Positions 45,907 to 55,559 of a stretch of 64,000 nucleotides of DNA are shown here, piece by piece. A program made the position numbers and the translations under genes. Location of the stretch: NCBI RefSeq assembly GCF_002217655.1, contig NZ_NEWK01000001.1, positions 196,001 to 260,000 on the forward strand, in the 5' to 3' direction. How positions within the stretch are numbered: position 1 is the first letter of the stretch; the number at the start of each line of letters is the position of its first letter. Origin of the DNA: Geobacillus thermocatenulatus (GTDB lineage: Bacteria; Bacillota; Bacilli; Bacillales; Anoxybacillaceae). The notes beneath the pieces are model-generated. The model was given only the letters and a program-made list of their open reading frames with translations, was not told the origin of the DNA and ran no database searches.

Positions 45907-46908
45907 ACCCGTGGTGCTAGATAAACTTGAGCAAGCATAAAAATAGCCCTTGCTGGCGGATCTCCTGTAGAATGAAAGTGCGACCTGCCATTCGAAAGGA
46001 GAATCCCCATGCAAGAGCACTTTCATTTTACTACAGATCGAGCCAAGATTCAAAAGCAATATGCCGCCATTTTCGTTTTTGTTTCTGCTCAACTTTCATG
46101 CATTCAGGTGCATCTTCATCGTCGAAATCGCCATTTGGTCAAGCAAGAGGACGCTGTCATCATCGCCATTCATCTTTTAGGAAAGCTGCTCGGTTTTACA
46201 TCCGAACGGGCATGGCATCGTTTTGTCACGGGAAATTTGTTCACAAACGGCTCGTTTCTTGAACGCTCCCGATACAACCGCCGTTGCCGGGCGCTTGGTT
46301 TCGCCATCAAATGGATCCGTCATGAGCTGGCAAAACGCGGTCAACATCATGCCTATGCCGTCGTGGACAGCTTGCCGCTCCCGTTGTGCCATACGGCAAG
46401 AATGCATCGCGTCAAACGGTTTCAAGAGATCGCCGACATCGGGTATTGCGCTTCCAAAAAGCAATGGTACTACGGGTTGAAGCTGCACCTTCAAGTGACC
46501 GATCAAGGGCTGCCAATGGGATATGTTGTCACCGAAGCGTCTTGTCACGACCGGGTGGCCGCTGAAACCGTCATGACGCAAATTCCACATCCGTATAACT
46601 TCGGTGACAAAGGGTATATCAGCCAAACGCTGCGAAAGAAGCTGTACGAAGAGCACCGAGTCGCGTTTTGGACGCCCGTCCGAAACAATCAGCGAATTCG
46701 CCAATCGGATGCATGGAAACAATGGATGAAGCGAAAACGTAAAGTGGTGGAAACCGTGTTTTCGATTTTAGTCGATTCGTATCGGATCACCAAGATTCGC
46801 GCGAACTCGGTTTCTGGATTTGAAACGGCACTGGATGGTATTTTACTGGCTTACTCACTTGTTGTTCTCGGGCTAGTTGAGCGCTAAAGCTCAACTAGCA
46901 CCACGGGT
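45907..46908 (+). mobile_element. IS982-family insertion sequence, complete
   Basis: The 1002-bp element is bounded by 14-bp exact inverted repeats ACCCGTGGTGCTAG (45907-45920) and CTAGCACCACGGGT (46895-46908), with one intact transposase gene. The right end also has an internal hairpin CTAGTTGAGC...GCTCAACTAG. No clear target duplication is visible in the AT-rich flanks. A 46-bp deletion derivative of the same element is at 59288-59333. Confidence 0.92.
46009..46887 (+). CDS. IS982-family DDE transposase
   Basis: The 292-residue transposase has AYAVVDSLPLPLCHTARMHR with the first catalytic D, PYNFGDKGYISQTLRKKLYE with the second, and MKRKRKVVETVFSILVDSYR with the E. Length and motifs match IS982 (DUF4372-free, DDE_Tnp_1-like). 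ATG 46009 follows AAAGGAGAATCCCC. The frame is intact, so the element may be active. Confidence 0.92.
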   Translation: MQEHFHFTTDRAKIQKQYAAIFVFVSAQLSCIQVHLHRRNRHLVKQEDAVIIAIHLLGKLLGFTSERAWHRFVTGNLFTNGSFLERSRYNRRCRALGFAIKWIRHELAKRGQHHAYAVVDSLPLPLCHTARMHRVKRFQEIADIGYCASKKQWYYGLKLHLQVTDQGLPMGYVVTEASCHDRVAAETVMTQIPHPYNFGDKGYISQTLRKKLYEEHRVAFWTPVRNNQRIRQSDAWKQWMKRKRKVVETVFSILVDSYRITKIRANSVSGFETALDGILLAYSLVVLGLVER

Positions 46909-47398
46909 TTATTTTTCTTTTTTCCTTCGTATAATTCAGCGTCGACGAGGTAACTTTATTTTTCGAGATATATCAAACGGTGTAAAGCCATCACATCTTT
47001 TGTACATATGACTGACTTCTATTTTTTCGTGTTAGAATTGTCAAACGACGAGACATCATGATCTAGGGCAACTCACGATGGATCGCCAATCGTCAAGCAA
47101 GCAGTCGCTCGTTCCTTTCGCTTGCTAATAGGTGCGTTGGTTCTTCTTACAAGACCACTCGATGTATGTTGAAACAAACATCTCATCATTTCGATATGGT
47201 TAAAATCAGTTTCTCCTTTTGCGGGTAAACCGATGAAAGAATGAATGACATCATTGATACTCACTTATTCTTTGAAGATGGATAATGTTCGTTTAGTACC
47301 ATCATGTCAACGATTTAAGTGAATTGTAAAGATGATTGTTTCGAGGATTCGGGAGCCTTAATAAAATTTACATCAATGTTTTAAGGGGGATGATGATA
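46909..47398. other. Mostly non-coding stretch
   Basis: No full gene lies in these 490 bases. A minus-strand 63-residue frame (47073-47264) may be a transposase scrap. AAGGGGGA (47383-47390) is the signal peptidase ribosome site. Confidence 0.4.
47073..47264 (-). pseudogene. Possible transposase N-terminal scrap
   Basis: SINDVIHSFIGLPAKGETDF and NHIEMMRCLF resemble, loosely, the N-terminus of IS1380-type transposases (a TDFN/FDxIE motif after a short helix). The frame loses any pattern after ~30 residues. Low confidence; it may be chance. Confidence 0.25.
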
Positions 47399-47956
47399 AT
47401 GGAGAAAAAGAAAAGTGAGTTTTTGGGATGGATGAAGGCGATCATTATTGCAATTTTATTAGCTGCTTTTGTTCGACACTTCATATTTGCGCCGATTATA
47501 GTAGAAGGAGAATCCATGATGCCTACACTACACGATCAAGATCGTATGATTGTAAACAAAATAAAATATTCTTTTGTAAAACCGAAAAGGTTTGATATTA
47601 TTGTGTTCCATACAAAAGAAAAAAAGGATTACATAAAACGCATAATTGGGTTACCTGGAGATCGTATCGAGTATAAAAATGATATTTTATATATAAACGG
47701 GAAAGCGTATAAAGAACCTTATCTAGATGAATACAAAAAACAAAACAAGTTTGATGGTCCCCTTACGGAATCGTTTACTCTAAAGGATACTCCAATCGGT
47801 AGAAACACTGTTCCTGAAGGCTATTTATTTGTAATGGGTGATAATAGAAGATATAGTAAAGACAGTCGTCATATTGGGGCCATTCCGATGAATGATGTTG
47901 TTGGCCAGGCAAACATAATTTATTGGCCTTTTAAACATATCCGAATAGTAAAATAA
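47399..47956 (+). CDS. lepB: Type I signal peptidase
   Basis: This 185-residue membrane protease removes signal peptides from exported proteins. It has one N-terminal membrane anchor (AIIIAILLAAFVRHFIFAPI), the catalytic serine in VEGESMMPTL, the catalytic lysine in KKDYIKRIIGLPGDRIEY, and the box E motif FVMGDNRRYSKDSRHIGAIP. ATG 47399 sits nine bases after AAGGGGGA; two ATGs before it are too close. It is low in GC compared with its neighbours, suggesting separate origin. Similar to Bacillus SipS/SipT. Confidence 0.93.
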   Translation: MEKKKSEFLGWMKAIIIAILLAAFVRHFIFAPIIVEGESMMPTLHDQDRMIVNKIKYSFVKPKRFDIIVFHTKEKKDYIKRIIGLPGDRIEYKNDILYINGKAYKEPYLDEYKKQNKFDGPLTESFTLKDTPIGRNTVPEGYLFVMGDNRRYSKDSRHIGAIPMNDVVGQANIIYWPFKHIRIVK

Positions 47957-48066
47957 GCATTTCAAAAAGGCTTTACGGCTTTTCAGTAAAACAACTGAAA
48001 AGTACCAATAAATTTATTTTAAAATTAAATCGTAGTTATCAACACTGATAGCCTCACATTTCGCAC

Positions 48067-48096
48067 CCTCCCAACGAAAATCGGGAGGATTTTTTC
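48067..48096 (+). terminator. Terminator upstream of the IS1634-like transposase
   Basis: CCTCCC and GGGAGG pair around AACGAAAATC and run into ATTTTTTC. It would shield the transposase from outside transcription or end the lepB transcript. Confidence 0.7.
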
Positions 48097-48152
48097 GTTC
48101 CGATGTCGAATGAATCCTTGACACACAAGGAAAGTGAAGGAGTTTTTCTCTC

Positions 48153-49261
48153 ATGAACGTTCAAGTCAAAAAGGTCTATCGTAATGATTATTTGAATATA
48201 ATAAGTGCCCTATTCAAGAAACTGGGCCTGCCCCAATTGATTGACCATCTCGTTCCCGTTGATCCACAGTGCCAGACTCGAGTCAGCGATGCCGTTCAGG
48301 CCATCCTCTACAATCTGTTTGACGGCCGGCAAGCCCTCGTTCACGTGGAACGATGGGCTCAGGAGATCGATCTAGAGAAACTCATCCGTCCCGGTCTCCA
48401 TCCTTCCTGGTTGAACGACGATGCCTTGGCTCGTCATCTCGACCGCTTGTATGAGGCCGACATTCACAAGGTGATCAGCACTTGCTTGATTCACATTTAT
48501 CGCAAAGAAGGCCTTTCCCTCCGAGCCTTTCACGCCGATACGACGGACAAGACGGTTTACGGCGCGTATGAATCGGCCTCATTAGAGGCTTTGCAGATCA
48601 CACATGGCTATAACCGCCATCATCGTTGGCAAAAACAGATCGGCTTCGGACTGGTCGGCAACGAGGACGGCATCCCGTTTTACGGCGATGTGCACGACGG
48701 CAACCTGCCTGACAAAACGTGGAATCCGGAGGTGCTGTCCCGTGTCCACGAACAGCTCAAACAAGCCAAGATGGAAGACGAATGGATTTACGTGGCCGAT
48801 TCCGCCGCGATGACAAAAGACACTCTGGCGCAAACCAAAGCGGCCAACGCCTTTTTGATCACCCGAGGCCCTTCGTCGCTTCGGATCGTGAAACGGGCAT
48901 TAGCGGAGGCCGATTCGCCTCACATCCCGTGGAGCGAACCCTTTACCCTGGCGGAGAGAAACGGCGCCACGTACCGGGTATGGGAAACATCCTCCACCTA
49001 TGAAGGCCACCCCGTTCGGCTGATCGTCGTCGAATCGAGTGCGCTCGACCAGCGAAAAGGAAAGACGCTCGAAAAAGAACGAACCAAAGAAGCGGAGCTT
49101 CTTCGCGAGGAACAAGCCCATTGGGAGCGCCACCCTTTCTCCTGCCGGGAAGATGCCGAACAAGCCTTGGCGTCCCTCAAGGCGTCCCTTCGCCCCCGGT
49201 TTCATCGGGTTGAGGCCGCGGTCGAAGAGATCGTACGCCCGAAAAAACGGCGCGGACGGCC
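48153..49261 (+). pseudogene. IS1634-like transposase, N-terminal part fused to M20 peptidase
   Basis: About 370 residues match IS1634-type DDE transposases (IS4 superfamily): MNVQVKKVYRNDYLNIISAL, LSLRAFHADTTDKTVYGAYE with the first catalytic D, and EWIYVADSAAMTKDTLAQTK with the second. The third acidic residue and C-terminal third are missing: after EEIVRPKKRRGRP the frame passes without stop into an M20 peptidase. GAAGGAG precedes the ATG. The fused 655-residue frame is open, but neither half is complete. Confidence 0.85.
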
Positions 49262-50120
49262 GACGGCGATGCTTCTCGGGACGGCGAAAATTTTCTCCCA
49301 GCTGCGCGATGACATTCGCGGTGAAATCCGCTTTTTGTTCCAACACGCGGAAGAATTGTTCCCCGGCGGGGCGGAGGAGATGGTGCAAGCTGGTGTCATG
49401 GACGGGGTGGACGTCGTCATCGGCACTCACCTTTGGTCGCCGCTCGAGCGCGGAAAAATCGGCATTGTGTATGGGCCGATGATGGCCGCACCCGACCGCT
49501 TTTTCATCCGCATCATCGGCAAAGGCGGCCACGGGGCGATGCCGCACCAAACGATCGATGCGATCGCCATCGGAGCGCAAGTCGTGACGAACTTGCAGCA
49601 CATTGTCTCGCGCTATGTCGACCCGCTCGAGCCGCTTGTTCTGTCCGTGACGCAATTTGTGGCGGGTACGGCGCATAATGTCCTGCCTGGGGAGGTCGAA
49701 ATCCAAGGGACAGTGCGCACGTTCGATGAGACGCTGCGGCGCACGGTGCCGCAATGGATGGAGCGCATTGTCAAAGGGATCACCGAAGCGCACGGCGCCT
49801 CGTATGAGTTTCGATTTGACTACGGCTACCGCCCGGTCATCAACTACGATGAAGTGACCCGCGTCATGGAGGAAACGGCGTGCGAGCTGTTCGGCGAAGA
49901 GGCAGTGGCCCGCTTGAAACCGAACATGGGCGGCGAAGATTTCTCCGCCTTTTTGCAAAAAGCGCCCGGCAGCTTTTTCTACGTCGGCGCGGGCAATGTA
50001 GAAAAAGGCATCGTTTACCCGCACCACCACCCGCGCTTTACGATTGACGAAGACGCGCTTGAGATTGGCGTGCAAATGTTTGTCGCGGCGACGTTGAAAC
50101 TGTTGGCGGGGGCGGAATAG
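49262..50120 (+). pseudogene. M20 amidohydrolase/peptidase, C-terminal part
   Basis: The last ~285 residues of an N-acyl-amino-acid amidohydrolase (usually ~390) continue the transposase frame from TAMLLGTAKIFSQL. Visible: HAEELFPGGAEEMVQAG (catalytic E), IGKGGHGAMPHQTIDAIAIG (dimerisation domain His), GTAHNVLPGEVEIQGTVRTF and PNMGGEDFSAFLQKAPGSFF. The metal-binding HACGHDGH motif and N-terminus are absent here. The matching N-terminal piece is at 58685-58917, downstream on the same strand, in permuted order. Confidence 0.9.
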
Positions 50121-50411
50121 CTGTTTTCGCTTGACATATCCAAGATTGTCAGTTCAAACGTTTGATCCTTGGGTGGCGGGATTGATTGGCGCCGCTGGGT
50201 TGCTCACTGCCATGGTGCCAGGGTCGATGATTTTAGTGACAGCATCAACGTTGTGGTGAGTTGGATTCCGTTTGGCCCAGTTACGGTGAAAGAAGGAAAG
50301 CGGGCGATGTAGGAGGAAAAGTTGGCGATTGGACATCGTGCTTATCAATGGACGGGGAAAGCAAAGAAGGCATGGAATGCATCCGTGCCTTCTTACATGC
50401 TTTATGGTTGT

Positions 50412-50639
50412 CTAACGTGCATTGAATCGCAACTTTTCATTTAATGTAACATGAGCTTCATCCAAAGTTCGCTTGTTTGGTGAATAAATGATAAATAGCA
50501 TTTCATCATGATGAATCGGACAGTCGCCGCTGGCTTGACAAAATTTTATCAAGCTGAAGGCAGCCTGCATACGAATGTCCTCTTGAAAATCCGTGTGAAT
50601 CCCTTCCTCCAGTCCGAATGGATCTTGAAAGTTCGTCAT
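50412..50639 (-). CDS. Small hypothetical protein, 75 residues
   Basis: The ATG at 50639 is preceded by AAAAGGGG nine to ten bases upstream, a good ribosome site. The product reads MTNFQDPFGLEEGIHTDFQE then IRMQAAFSLIKFCQASGDCP. No known motif and no membrane segment are visible. It may be a remnant of a larger accessory gene; the neighbouring frame at 50820-51026 is on the same strand. Confidence 0.4.
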   Translation of the reverse strand: MTNFQDPFGLEEGIHTDFQEDIRMQAAFSLIKFCQASGDCPIHHDEMLFIIYSPNKRTLDEAHVTLNEKLRFNAR

Positions 50640-50819
50640 GTTGTTCGACCCCTTTTTCCAATTAGTAGATGGATCACGCTACGTTTACGATGATCGGTCA
50701 GCATTGGCCGCTGTTGTGTTTGACTGCGCGGAATAGTTTGCTGCAAGGTGCATTGCATGAACCTTTTTAAATGGCATATGCAATCGATAAGAAAATTAAC
50801 CAAGGCACCCCAAATTGTT

Positions 50820-51026
50820 TTACACGATGTAACCCATGTCGTCCAACGCCTGAAACAGCGGATTCGACAACTGACGAATCCCAACTAGATCCTCTCCATG
50901 CAGGAGCACATCCAGCGAGTAAATCAATACATCATGGGATGGATCGGATATTTTCAACTCATAAACACCCAATGCTCCGTCTCTTATTGCATCGAGGGTC
51001 GAGAGGCATTTTGTTTGCCTAGTCAC
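50820..51026 (-). pseudogene. Fragment of unknown protein
   Basis: A 68-residue frame starting at GTG 51026 reads STLDAIRDGALGVYELKISD and ends in FQALDDMGYIV. Plausible coding composition but no start signal; the frame is also open somewhat further upstream, so it is probably the C-terminal remnant of a lost gene. Confidence 0.3.
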
Positions 51027-51157
51027 TGTCGAACTCGGGTGCTTGAAAATAGATGAAAAATAAAGAATAAATTAGTTAGCTTATGAAAAAATAAATGTAA
51101 AACGCTTTCTTGATGATTTTTCCGTTTATTTTCAAAAAAATAGCTAATTTTAGCTGT

Positions 51158-51186
51158 TTGACGGTATGGTGGACCAAGAGTATAAT
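51158..51186 (+). promoter_or_regulatory. Sigma-A promoter of the kdp operon
   Basis: TTGACG (51158-51163) and TATAAT (51181-51186) are spaced by exactly 17 bases, about 30 bases before the riboswitch. Confidence 0.85.
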
Positions 51187-51211
51187 GAGCCTCAAATTAA
51201 ATAACCATTCA

Positions 51212-51372
51212 TTCCCTAAAGATCGCTGAATCCGAATAGGAGCGGGGGAACCAACCGTGGCTTTGTGCGCCACATGGGGTGAATCCTGTTCAGGACGCCT
51301 GTTCTGAACGGGTAGGGTGACTCTCATCACCCGAATCCGTCAGCTAACCTCGTAAGCGTGTTGAGAGAAGGG
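51212..51372 (+). ncRNA. c-di-AMP riboswitch (ydaO/yuaA type)
   Basis: The leader holds conserved ydaO-class blocks in order: GATCGCTGAATCCGAATAGG, AGCGGGGGAACCAA, GGGGTGAATCC, GGGTAGGGTGA, CACCCGAATCCGTCAGCTAA and CCTCGTAAGC. This class binds cyclic di-AMP and, in Bacillaceae, switches off potassium importers and wall hydrolases at high ligand. It sits between the kdp promoter and an intrinsic terminator, about 190 bases before the first kdp ORF. No lookup was made; the call rests on recognised consensus blocks. Confidence 0.93.
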
Positions 51373-51380
51373 GGGTATTT

Positions 51381-51428
51381 CCTATGGCTTGACATAGGCA
51401 GCCAGATACCCTCTGGCTGTCTTTTTTT
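51381..51428 (+). terminator. Riboswitch expression platform: terminator
   Basis: A small hairpin CCTATG...CATAGG (51381-51398) is followed by GGCAGCCAGA / TCTGGCTGTC (51397-51421) and TTTTTTT. This terminator would form when c-di-AMP is bound, stopping kdp transcription. Confidence 0.88.
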
Positions 51429-51561
51429 GTTCTTTTTTATAAAAAATATGTAATTTATGTAAAAAATAATAAATTTGGTTTGTTGAGAAATCTTCGTGTA
51501 TGTATAAGTCAATGTTTCCGAACTTTAAGCGGAAAGATGACAAAAGGCGGAGGGATCACTG

Positions 51562-51666
51562 ATGTGGGATGTGATGATGGTTGTTTTGCTTGTCGTGAGC
51601 TTTATTCTCTTTTATGAATTTTCTGTTTGGTGTGATTCCGTGGTGAATGGAGGAGAAGAACAATGA
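51562..51666 (+). CDS. 34-residue membrane protein upstream of kdpF
   Basis: ATG 51562 follows GGCGGAGGGATCACTG. The peptide is one membrane helix (VMMVVLLVVSFILFYEF) followed by SVWCDSVVNGGEEQ. Its stop overlaps the kdpF start (ATGA), so it is part of the kdp operon and translationally coupled. It may be a second KdpF-like subunit or a small regulator of the pump. Confidence 0.7.
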   Translation: MWDVMMVVLLVVSFILFYEFSVWCDSVVNGGEEQ

Positions 51667-51743
51667 TCTGGATAGTAGGGATGGTGATATTGGGGGTATT
51701 TTGCTATCTCGTATACGCACTTATTTACCCGGAAAAATTTTGA
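51663..51743 (+). CDS. kdpF: KdpF, small subunit of K+ ATPase
   Basis: The 26-residue peptide has a single helix and the KdpF-like end: GMVILGVFCYLVYALIYPEK. KdpF stabilises the KdpABC complex in the membrane. It overlaps the preceding 34-residue ORF by four bases; kdpA follows after 66 bases with its own ribosome site. Confidence 0.82.
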   Translation: MIWIVGMVILGVFCYLVYALIYPEKF

Positions 51744-51809
51744 ACTGACGGTCAGATAAATTCAGTTATGAATTGGAATATGAGTGATCACGCGTGAGGG
51801 GGAAGAAAC

Positions 51810-53492
51810 ATGTGGCATGTCTTTTCGCAATATACACTTATTTTCTTGTTGTTGATCGTTATCGCGGTGCCATTGGGAAAATATTTATATGTGGCTTTCT
51901 TTGAAAAAGGAAAGATCGATCGTTTCTTTTCGCCCATTGAAGCGGTGATTTATCGATTATCAGGTATTCGCTCACTAGAAGAGATGACTTGGAAGTCGTA
52001 TTGTACAGCATTGTTGATCGTGAATGCGGCATTGTTAGGTATATCCTATGGGCTTTTGCGTATTCAACATTATTTGCCGCTTAATGGGGCCAAAGTGGAA
52101 AATATGGAGCCGACTCTTACGTTTAACACTGTGGTTAGTTTTATGACAAATACAAACCTGCAGCATTATAGCGGAGAATCTGGATTATCCATTTTATCAC
52201 AGATGTTATTTGTGACGATGATGATGTTCACGTCAGCCGCCACGGGACTGACTGTTGCTACTGCTTTAATTCGCGCGTTGTCTAAAAAAGGAAAAACGAT
52301 AGGGAATTTTTATCAAGATTTTGTGCGCGCGAATGTGCGTGTATTGCTCCCGCTATCTGTCATCGTAACGATCTTGTTAGTGGCCTTTGGGGTTCCGCAA
52401 ACCTTCTTGGCCCGCATGGCTGTATCAACATTAGAGGGAGGCACACAAACGTTAGCGCTGGGACCTGTCGCTTCGCTTGAGTCCATCAAACACCTCGGGA
52501 CAAACGGAGGGGGATTTTTCGGAGCGAACTCGTCTCATCCGTTTGAAAATCCTCATCCGTTTACGAACGTAATCGAGATGTTATCGATGTGGTGCATTCC
52601 AGCGGCTCTGCCTTTTACGTATGGTCATGCTGTAAAAAATCGCAAACAGGGGTGGGTATTGTTTGCGACAATGTTCGTTTTGTTCGTCATGATGCTTGGG
52701 GTTGTGTACAATGCGGAACAATCTGGGAATCCCCTTGTGGGCAAATCAGGATTTGCAGCTGACCAAGGAAATATGGAAGGCAAGGAAGTACGTTTCGGCA
52801 TTCCGCTGTCCAGTTTATTTACGGCGATCACGACAGCGGCCACAACCGGGTCAGTCAACAATATGCACGATAGTTTGACTCCGATTGGGGGGCTCGTTCC
52901 GCTGGCATTAATGATGTTAAATAACGTGTTTGGCGGCGATGGGGTAGGGTTTGTGAACATCATGATGTATGCGATGATTGCCGTTTTTTTATCAGGCTTG
53001 ATGGTCGGGCGTACACCTGAATTTTTAGGGCGCAAGATCGAGCCAAAGGAAATGAAGCTGATCGTCATCGCGTTGTTGCTTCATCCTCTCATTATTTTGG
53101 CGCCGTCAGCCATAGCGTTAATGACGCACATGGGGACCGAGGCAATCAGCAATCCTGGCTTCCACGGCATTTCGCAAGTGGTGTATGAATATACATCTTC
53201 GGCGGCGAACAATGGGTCAGGATTTGAGGGATTGAAGGATAATACGGCATTTTGGAACATTTCGACTGGTGTTGTCATGCTTTTGGGGAGATATGTTTCC
53301 ATTATTGCGATGCTTGCGGTCGCTGGGTCTTTGGTCGGAAAACAGCCAGTGCCCGAAACCATTGGAACATTCCGTACCGATACAGCCACATTCGGCGTCA
53401 TTTTATTTGGGACAGTGTTCATTATCGGAGCACTTACCTTTTTCCCTGTTCTGATCCTGGGTCCGGTGGCGGAATATTTAACCATTCGCTAA
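51810..53492 (+). CDS. kdpA: K+-transporting ATPase subunit KdpA
   Basis: The 560-residue membrane subunit binds and channels K+. It has about ten hydrophobic segments and the selectivity loops TNTNLQHYSGESGLSILSQM, LGTNGGGFFGANSSHPFENP, TGSVNNMHDSLTPIGGLVPL and SSAANNGSGFEGL. ATG 51810 has AGGGGGAAGAAAC upstream. Full family length. Part of the high-affinity potassium pump made under potassium limitation. Confidence 0.96.
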   Translation: MWHVFSQYTLIFLLLIVIAVPLGKYLYVAFFEKGKIDRFFSPIEAVIYRLSGIRSLEEMTWKSYCTALLIVNAALLGISYGLLRIQHYLPLNGAKVENMEPTLTFNTVVSFMTNTNLQHYSGESGLSILSQMLFVTMMMFTSAATGLTVATALIRALSKKGKTIGNFYQDFVRANVRVLLPLSVIVTILLVAFGVPQTFLARMAVSTLEGGTQTLALGPVASLESIKHLGTNGGGFFGANSSHPFENPHPFTNVIEMLSMWCIPAALPFTYGHAVKNRKQGWVLFATMFVLFVMMLGVVYNAEQSGNPLVGKSGFAADQGNMEGKEVRFGIPLSSLFTAITTAATTGSVNNMHDSLTPIGGLVPLALMMLNNVFGGDGVGFVNIMMYAMIAVFLSGLMVGRTPEFLGRKIEPKEMKLIVIALLLHPLIILAPSAIALMTHMGTEAISNPGFHGISQVVYEYTSSAANNGSGFEGLKDNTAFWNISTGVVMLLGRYVSIIAMLAVAGSLVGKQPVPETIGTFRTDTATFGVILFGTVFIIGALTFFPVLILGPVAEYLTIR

Positions 53493-53507
53493 GGAGGAAA
53501 CGTCGAG

Positions 53508-55541
53508 ATGAGAGGGAATGACAATCGCCAATCACTGTTTCAGCCAGAGCTTGTGCGGCAAGCGGCAATAGAGAGCGTCAAAAAGTTAAATCCTCTTGTG
53601 ATGATGCGCAACCCAGTAATGTTTGTCGTCGAGATTGGAACATTGATCGTGTTGCTTATGCTTTTGTTTCCTCGCTTTTTTAGAATAGAGGATTGGAAAT
53701 ATGAATTAGCGGTATTCGTCATTCTTTTGCTCACGATTTTATTCGCTAATTTTGCTGAGGCTTTGGCGGAAGGACGAGGAAAGGCACAAGCGGAATCGCT
53801 CAAGAAAACGAAAGCGGATACGATCGCCAAGCGGATCAGCGCAAAAGGGGAAATAGAACTGGTTGCGTCCACACAGTTGCGAAAAGGGGATATTGTTCTC
53901 GTCGAAGCCGGTGATCTCATTCCAGGTGACGGCGAAATCATAGAAGGGTTGGCGTCCATTGATGAATCGGCCATTACTGGGGAATCCGCCCCTGTTATTA
54001 AGGAGGCAGGGGGAGATTTCAGTTCGGTGACAGGCGGCACAAAAGTCGTCAGCGATTGGATTAAAGTAAAAATCACAGCCGACCCCGGCGAGTCTTTTTT
54101 GGATAAAATGATCTCTCTTGTTGAAGGAGCAACGAGGCAAAAAACGCCGAACGAGTTGGCGCTGAACATTTTGCTTGTGACTCTCACGCTCATCTTTTTG
54201 ATTGTCGTTGTCACATTAGTTCCGATTGCCCGTTATGTCGGCATCCATTTGTCGATAACAACCTTGATCATCTTGCTTGTTTGTTTGATTCCGACGACCA
54301 TTGGCGGCTTATTATCGGCCATTGGAATCGCCGGGATGAACCGCTTGACACAATTCAACGTGTTGGCGATGTCCGGAAAAGCGGTGGAAGCGGCAGGGGA
54401 CGTTACAACTATCGTGCTTGATAAGACGGGAACGATTACGTTTGGAAATCGAATGGCCGCCCAGTTTATTCCTGTTGGCGGGACTACAGAGGAGCAAGTA
54501 CGGGAAGCAGCCGTTTTGTCTTCGATTAAGGATGAGACACCTGAGGGGCGTTCTGTTCTTGAATTGGCGAAACAGCAAGGATGGAAAGCAGATGTTGCTG
54601 AGTATGAACACGAGGAGTTTGTCCCGTTTACTGCCGAGACAAGAATGAGCGGCATGAACGTTCAAGGCATTCCGTATCGCAAGGGAGCGGTGGATGCCAT
54701 TTCCCGTCATGTCAAACAGCTGGGCGGCCGCATTCCAAGCGATTTGAAAGAAAAAAGCGAACAAATCGCTAAACAGGGGGGCACGCCGTTGGCTGTCTCC
54801 GTTGGAGCAGACATCGTGGGCATCATCTATTTGAAAGATACCGTAAAACCGGGAATGCGCCAACGATTTGATGAATTGAGAAAAATGGGGATCAAAACGA
54901 TCATGTGCACAGGAGACAACCCACTGACCGCTGCAACGATTGCCAACGAGGCAGGAGTGGATGAGTTTATTGCGGAAAGCAAGCCGGAAGACAAGATTCG
55001 TGTTATTCGGGAAGAACAAGCGAAAGGGAATTTGGTTGCTATGACGGGGGATGGTACGAATGACGCGCCGGCTTTGGCGCAGGCGGATGTCGGATTGGCC
55101 ATGAATAGCGGTACGATGGCGGCAAAAGAAGCGGCGAATATGATTGATTTAGACTCCGATCCGACGAAAATTATTGAAGTGATATCCATCGGGAAGCAAC
55201 TGCTGATGACCCGGGGGGCATTGACCACATTTAGCATTGCCAATGATATTGCCAAATATTTTGCTATTTTGCCGGCTGTGTTTGTGGCCAGCATTCCGCA
55301 GATGAAATCGATCGATATTTTGCATCTGCATTCGCCAGCGAGCGCCATTTTATCCGCGTTAATTTTCAATGCGGTGATCATCCCTCTGTTGATTCCGTTG
55401 GCGATGAGAGGGGTGCGCTATCAACCGATGTCATCGGAAAAACTTTTGCGTAGAAATATGTTGATTTATGGAGGCGGAGGAGTCATTGCTCCATTCATTG
55501 GCATAAAGGTCATTGATCTTGCCCTAGGCCTGTTTATGTAA
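53508..55541 (+). CDS. kdpB: K+-transporting ATPase subunit KdpB
   Basis: The 677-residue P-type ATPase energises K+ import. Seen: [20 protein letters not shown] (dephosphorylation TGES), [15 protein letters not shown] (phosphorylated D), the nucleotide domain with [14 protein letters not shown] and KGAVDAI, and [20 protein letters not shown] (hinge). AAGGAGGAAAC precedes the ATG, 15 bases after kdpA. Complete. Confidence 0.97.
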   Translation: MRGNDNRQSLFQPELVRQAAIESVKKLNPLVMMRNPVMFVVEIGTLIVLLMLLFPRFFRIEDWKYELAVFVILLLTILFANFAEALAEGRGKAQAESLKKTKADTIAKRISAKGEIELVASTQLRKGDIVLVEAGDLIPGDGEIIEGLASIDESAITGESAPVIKEAGGDFSSVTGGTKVVSDWIKVKITADPGESFLDKMISLVEGATRQKTPNELALNILLVTLTLIFLIVVVTLVPIARYVGIHLSITTLIILLVCLIPTTIGGLLSAIGIAGMNRLTQFNVLAMSGKAVEAAGDVTTIVLDKTGTITFGNRMAAQFIPVGGTTEEQVREAAVLSSIKDETPEGRSVLELAKQQGWKADVAEYEHEEFVPFTAETRMSGMNVQGIPYRKGAVDAISRHVKQLGGRIPSDLKEKSEQIAKQGGTPLAVSVGADIVGIIYLKDTVKPGMRQRFDELRKMGIKTIMCTGDNPLTAATIANEAGVDEFIAESKPEDKIRVIREEQAKGNLVAMTGDGTNDAPALAQADVGLAMNSGTMAAKEAANMIDLDSDPTKIIEVISIGKQLLMTRGALTTFSIANDIAKYFAILPAVFVASIPQMKSIDILHLHSPASAILSALIFNAVIIPLLIPLAMRGVRYQPMSSEKLLRRNMLIYGGGGVIAPFIGIKVIDLALGLFM

Positions 55542-55559
55542 AAGAGAGGAGGATTTGGC

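Larger units (their letters stand above)
50121..51157. other. 1-kb stretch with only small uncertain ORFs
   Basis: No convincing large gene is seen between the M20 fragment and the kdp promoter. Two small minus-strand frames (50412-50639 and 50820-51026) are listed separately. Confidence 0.5.

Noticed and set aside
48900-50075. 391-residue minus-strand ORF opposite the transposase-M20 fusion
   Set aside because: It is the antisense of two recognised coding regions and shows no domain.
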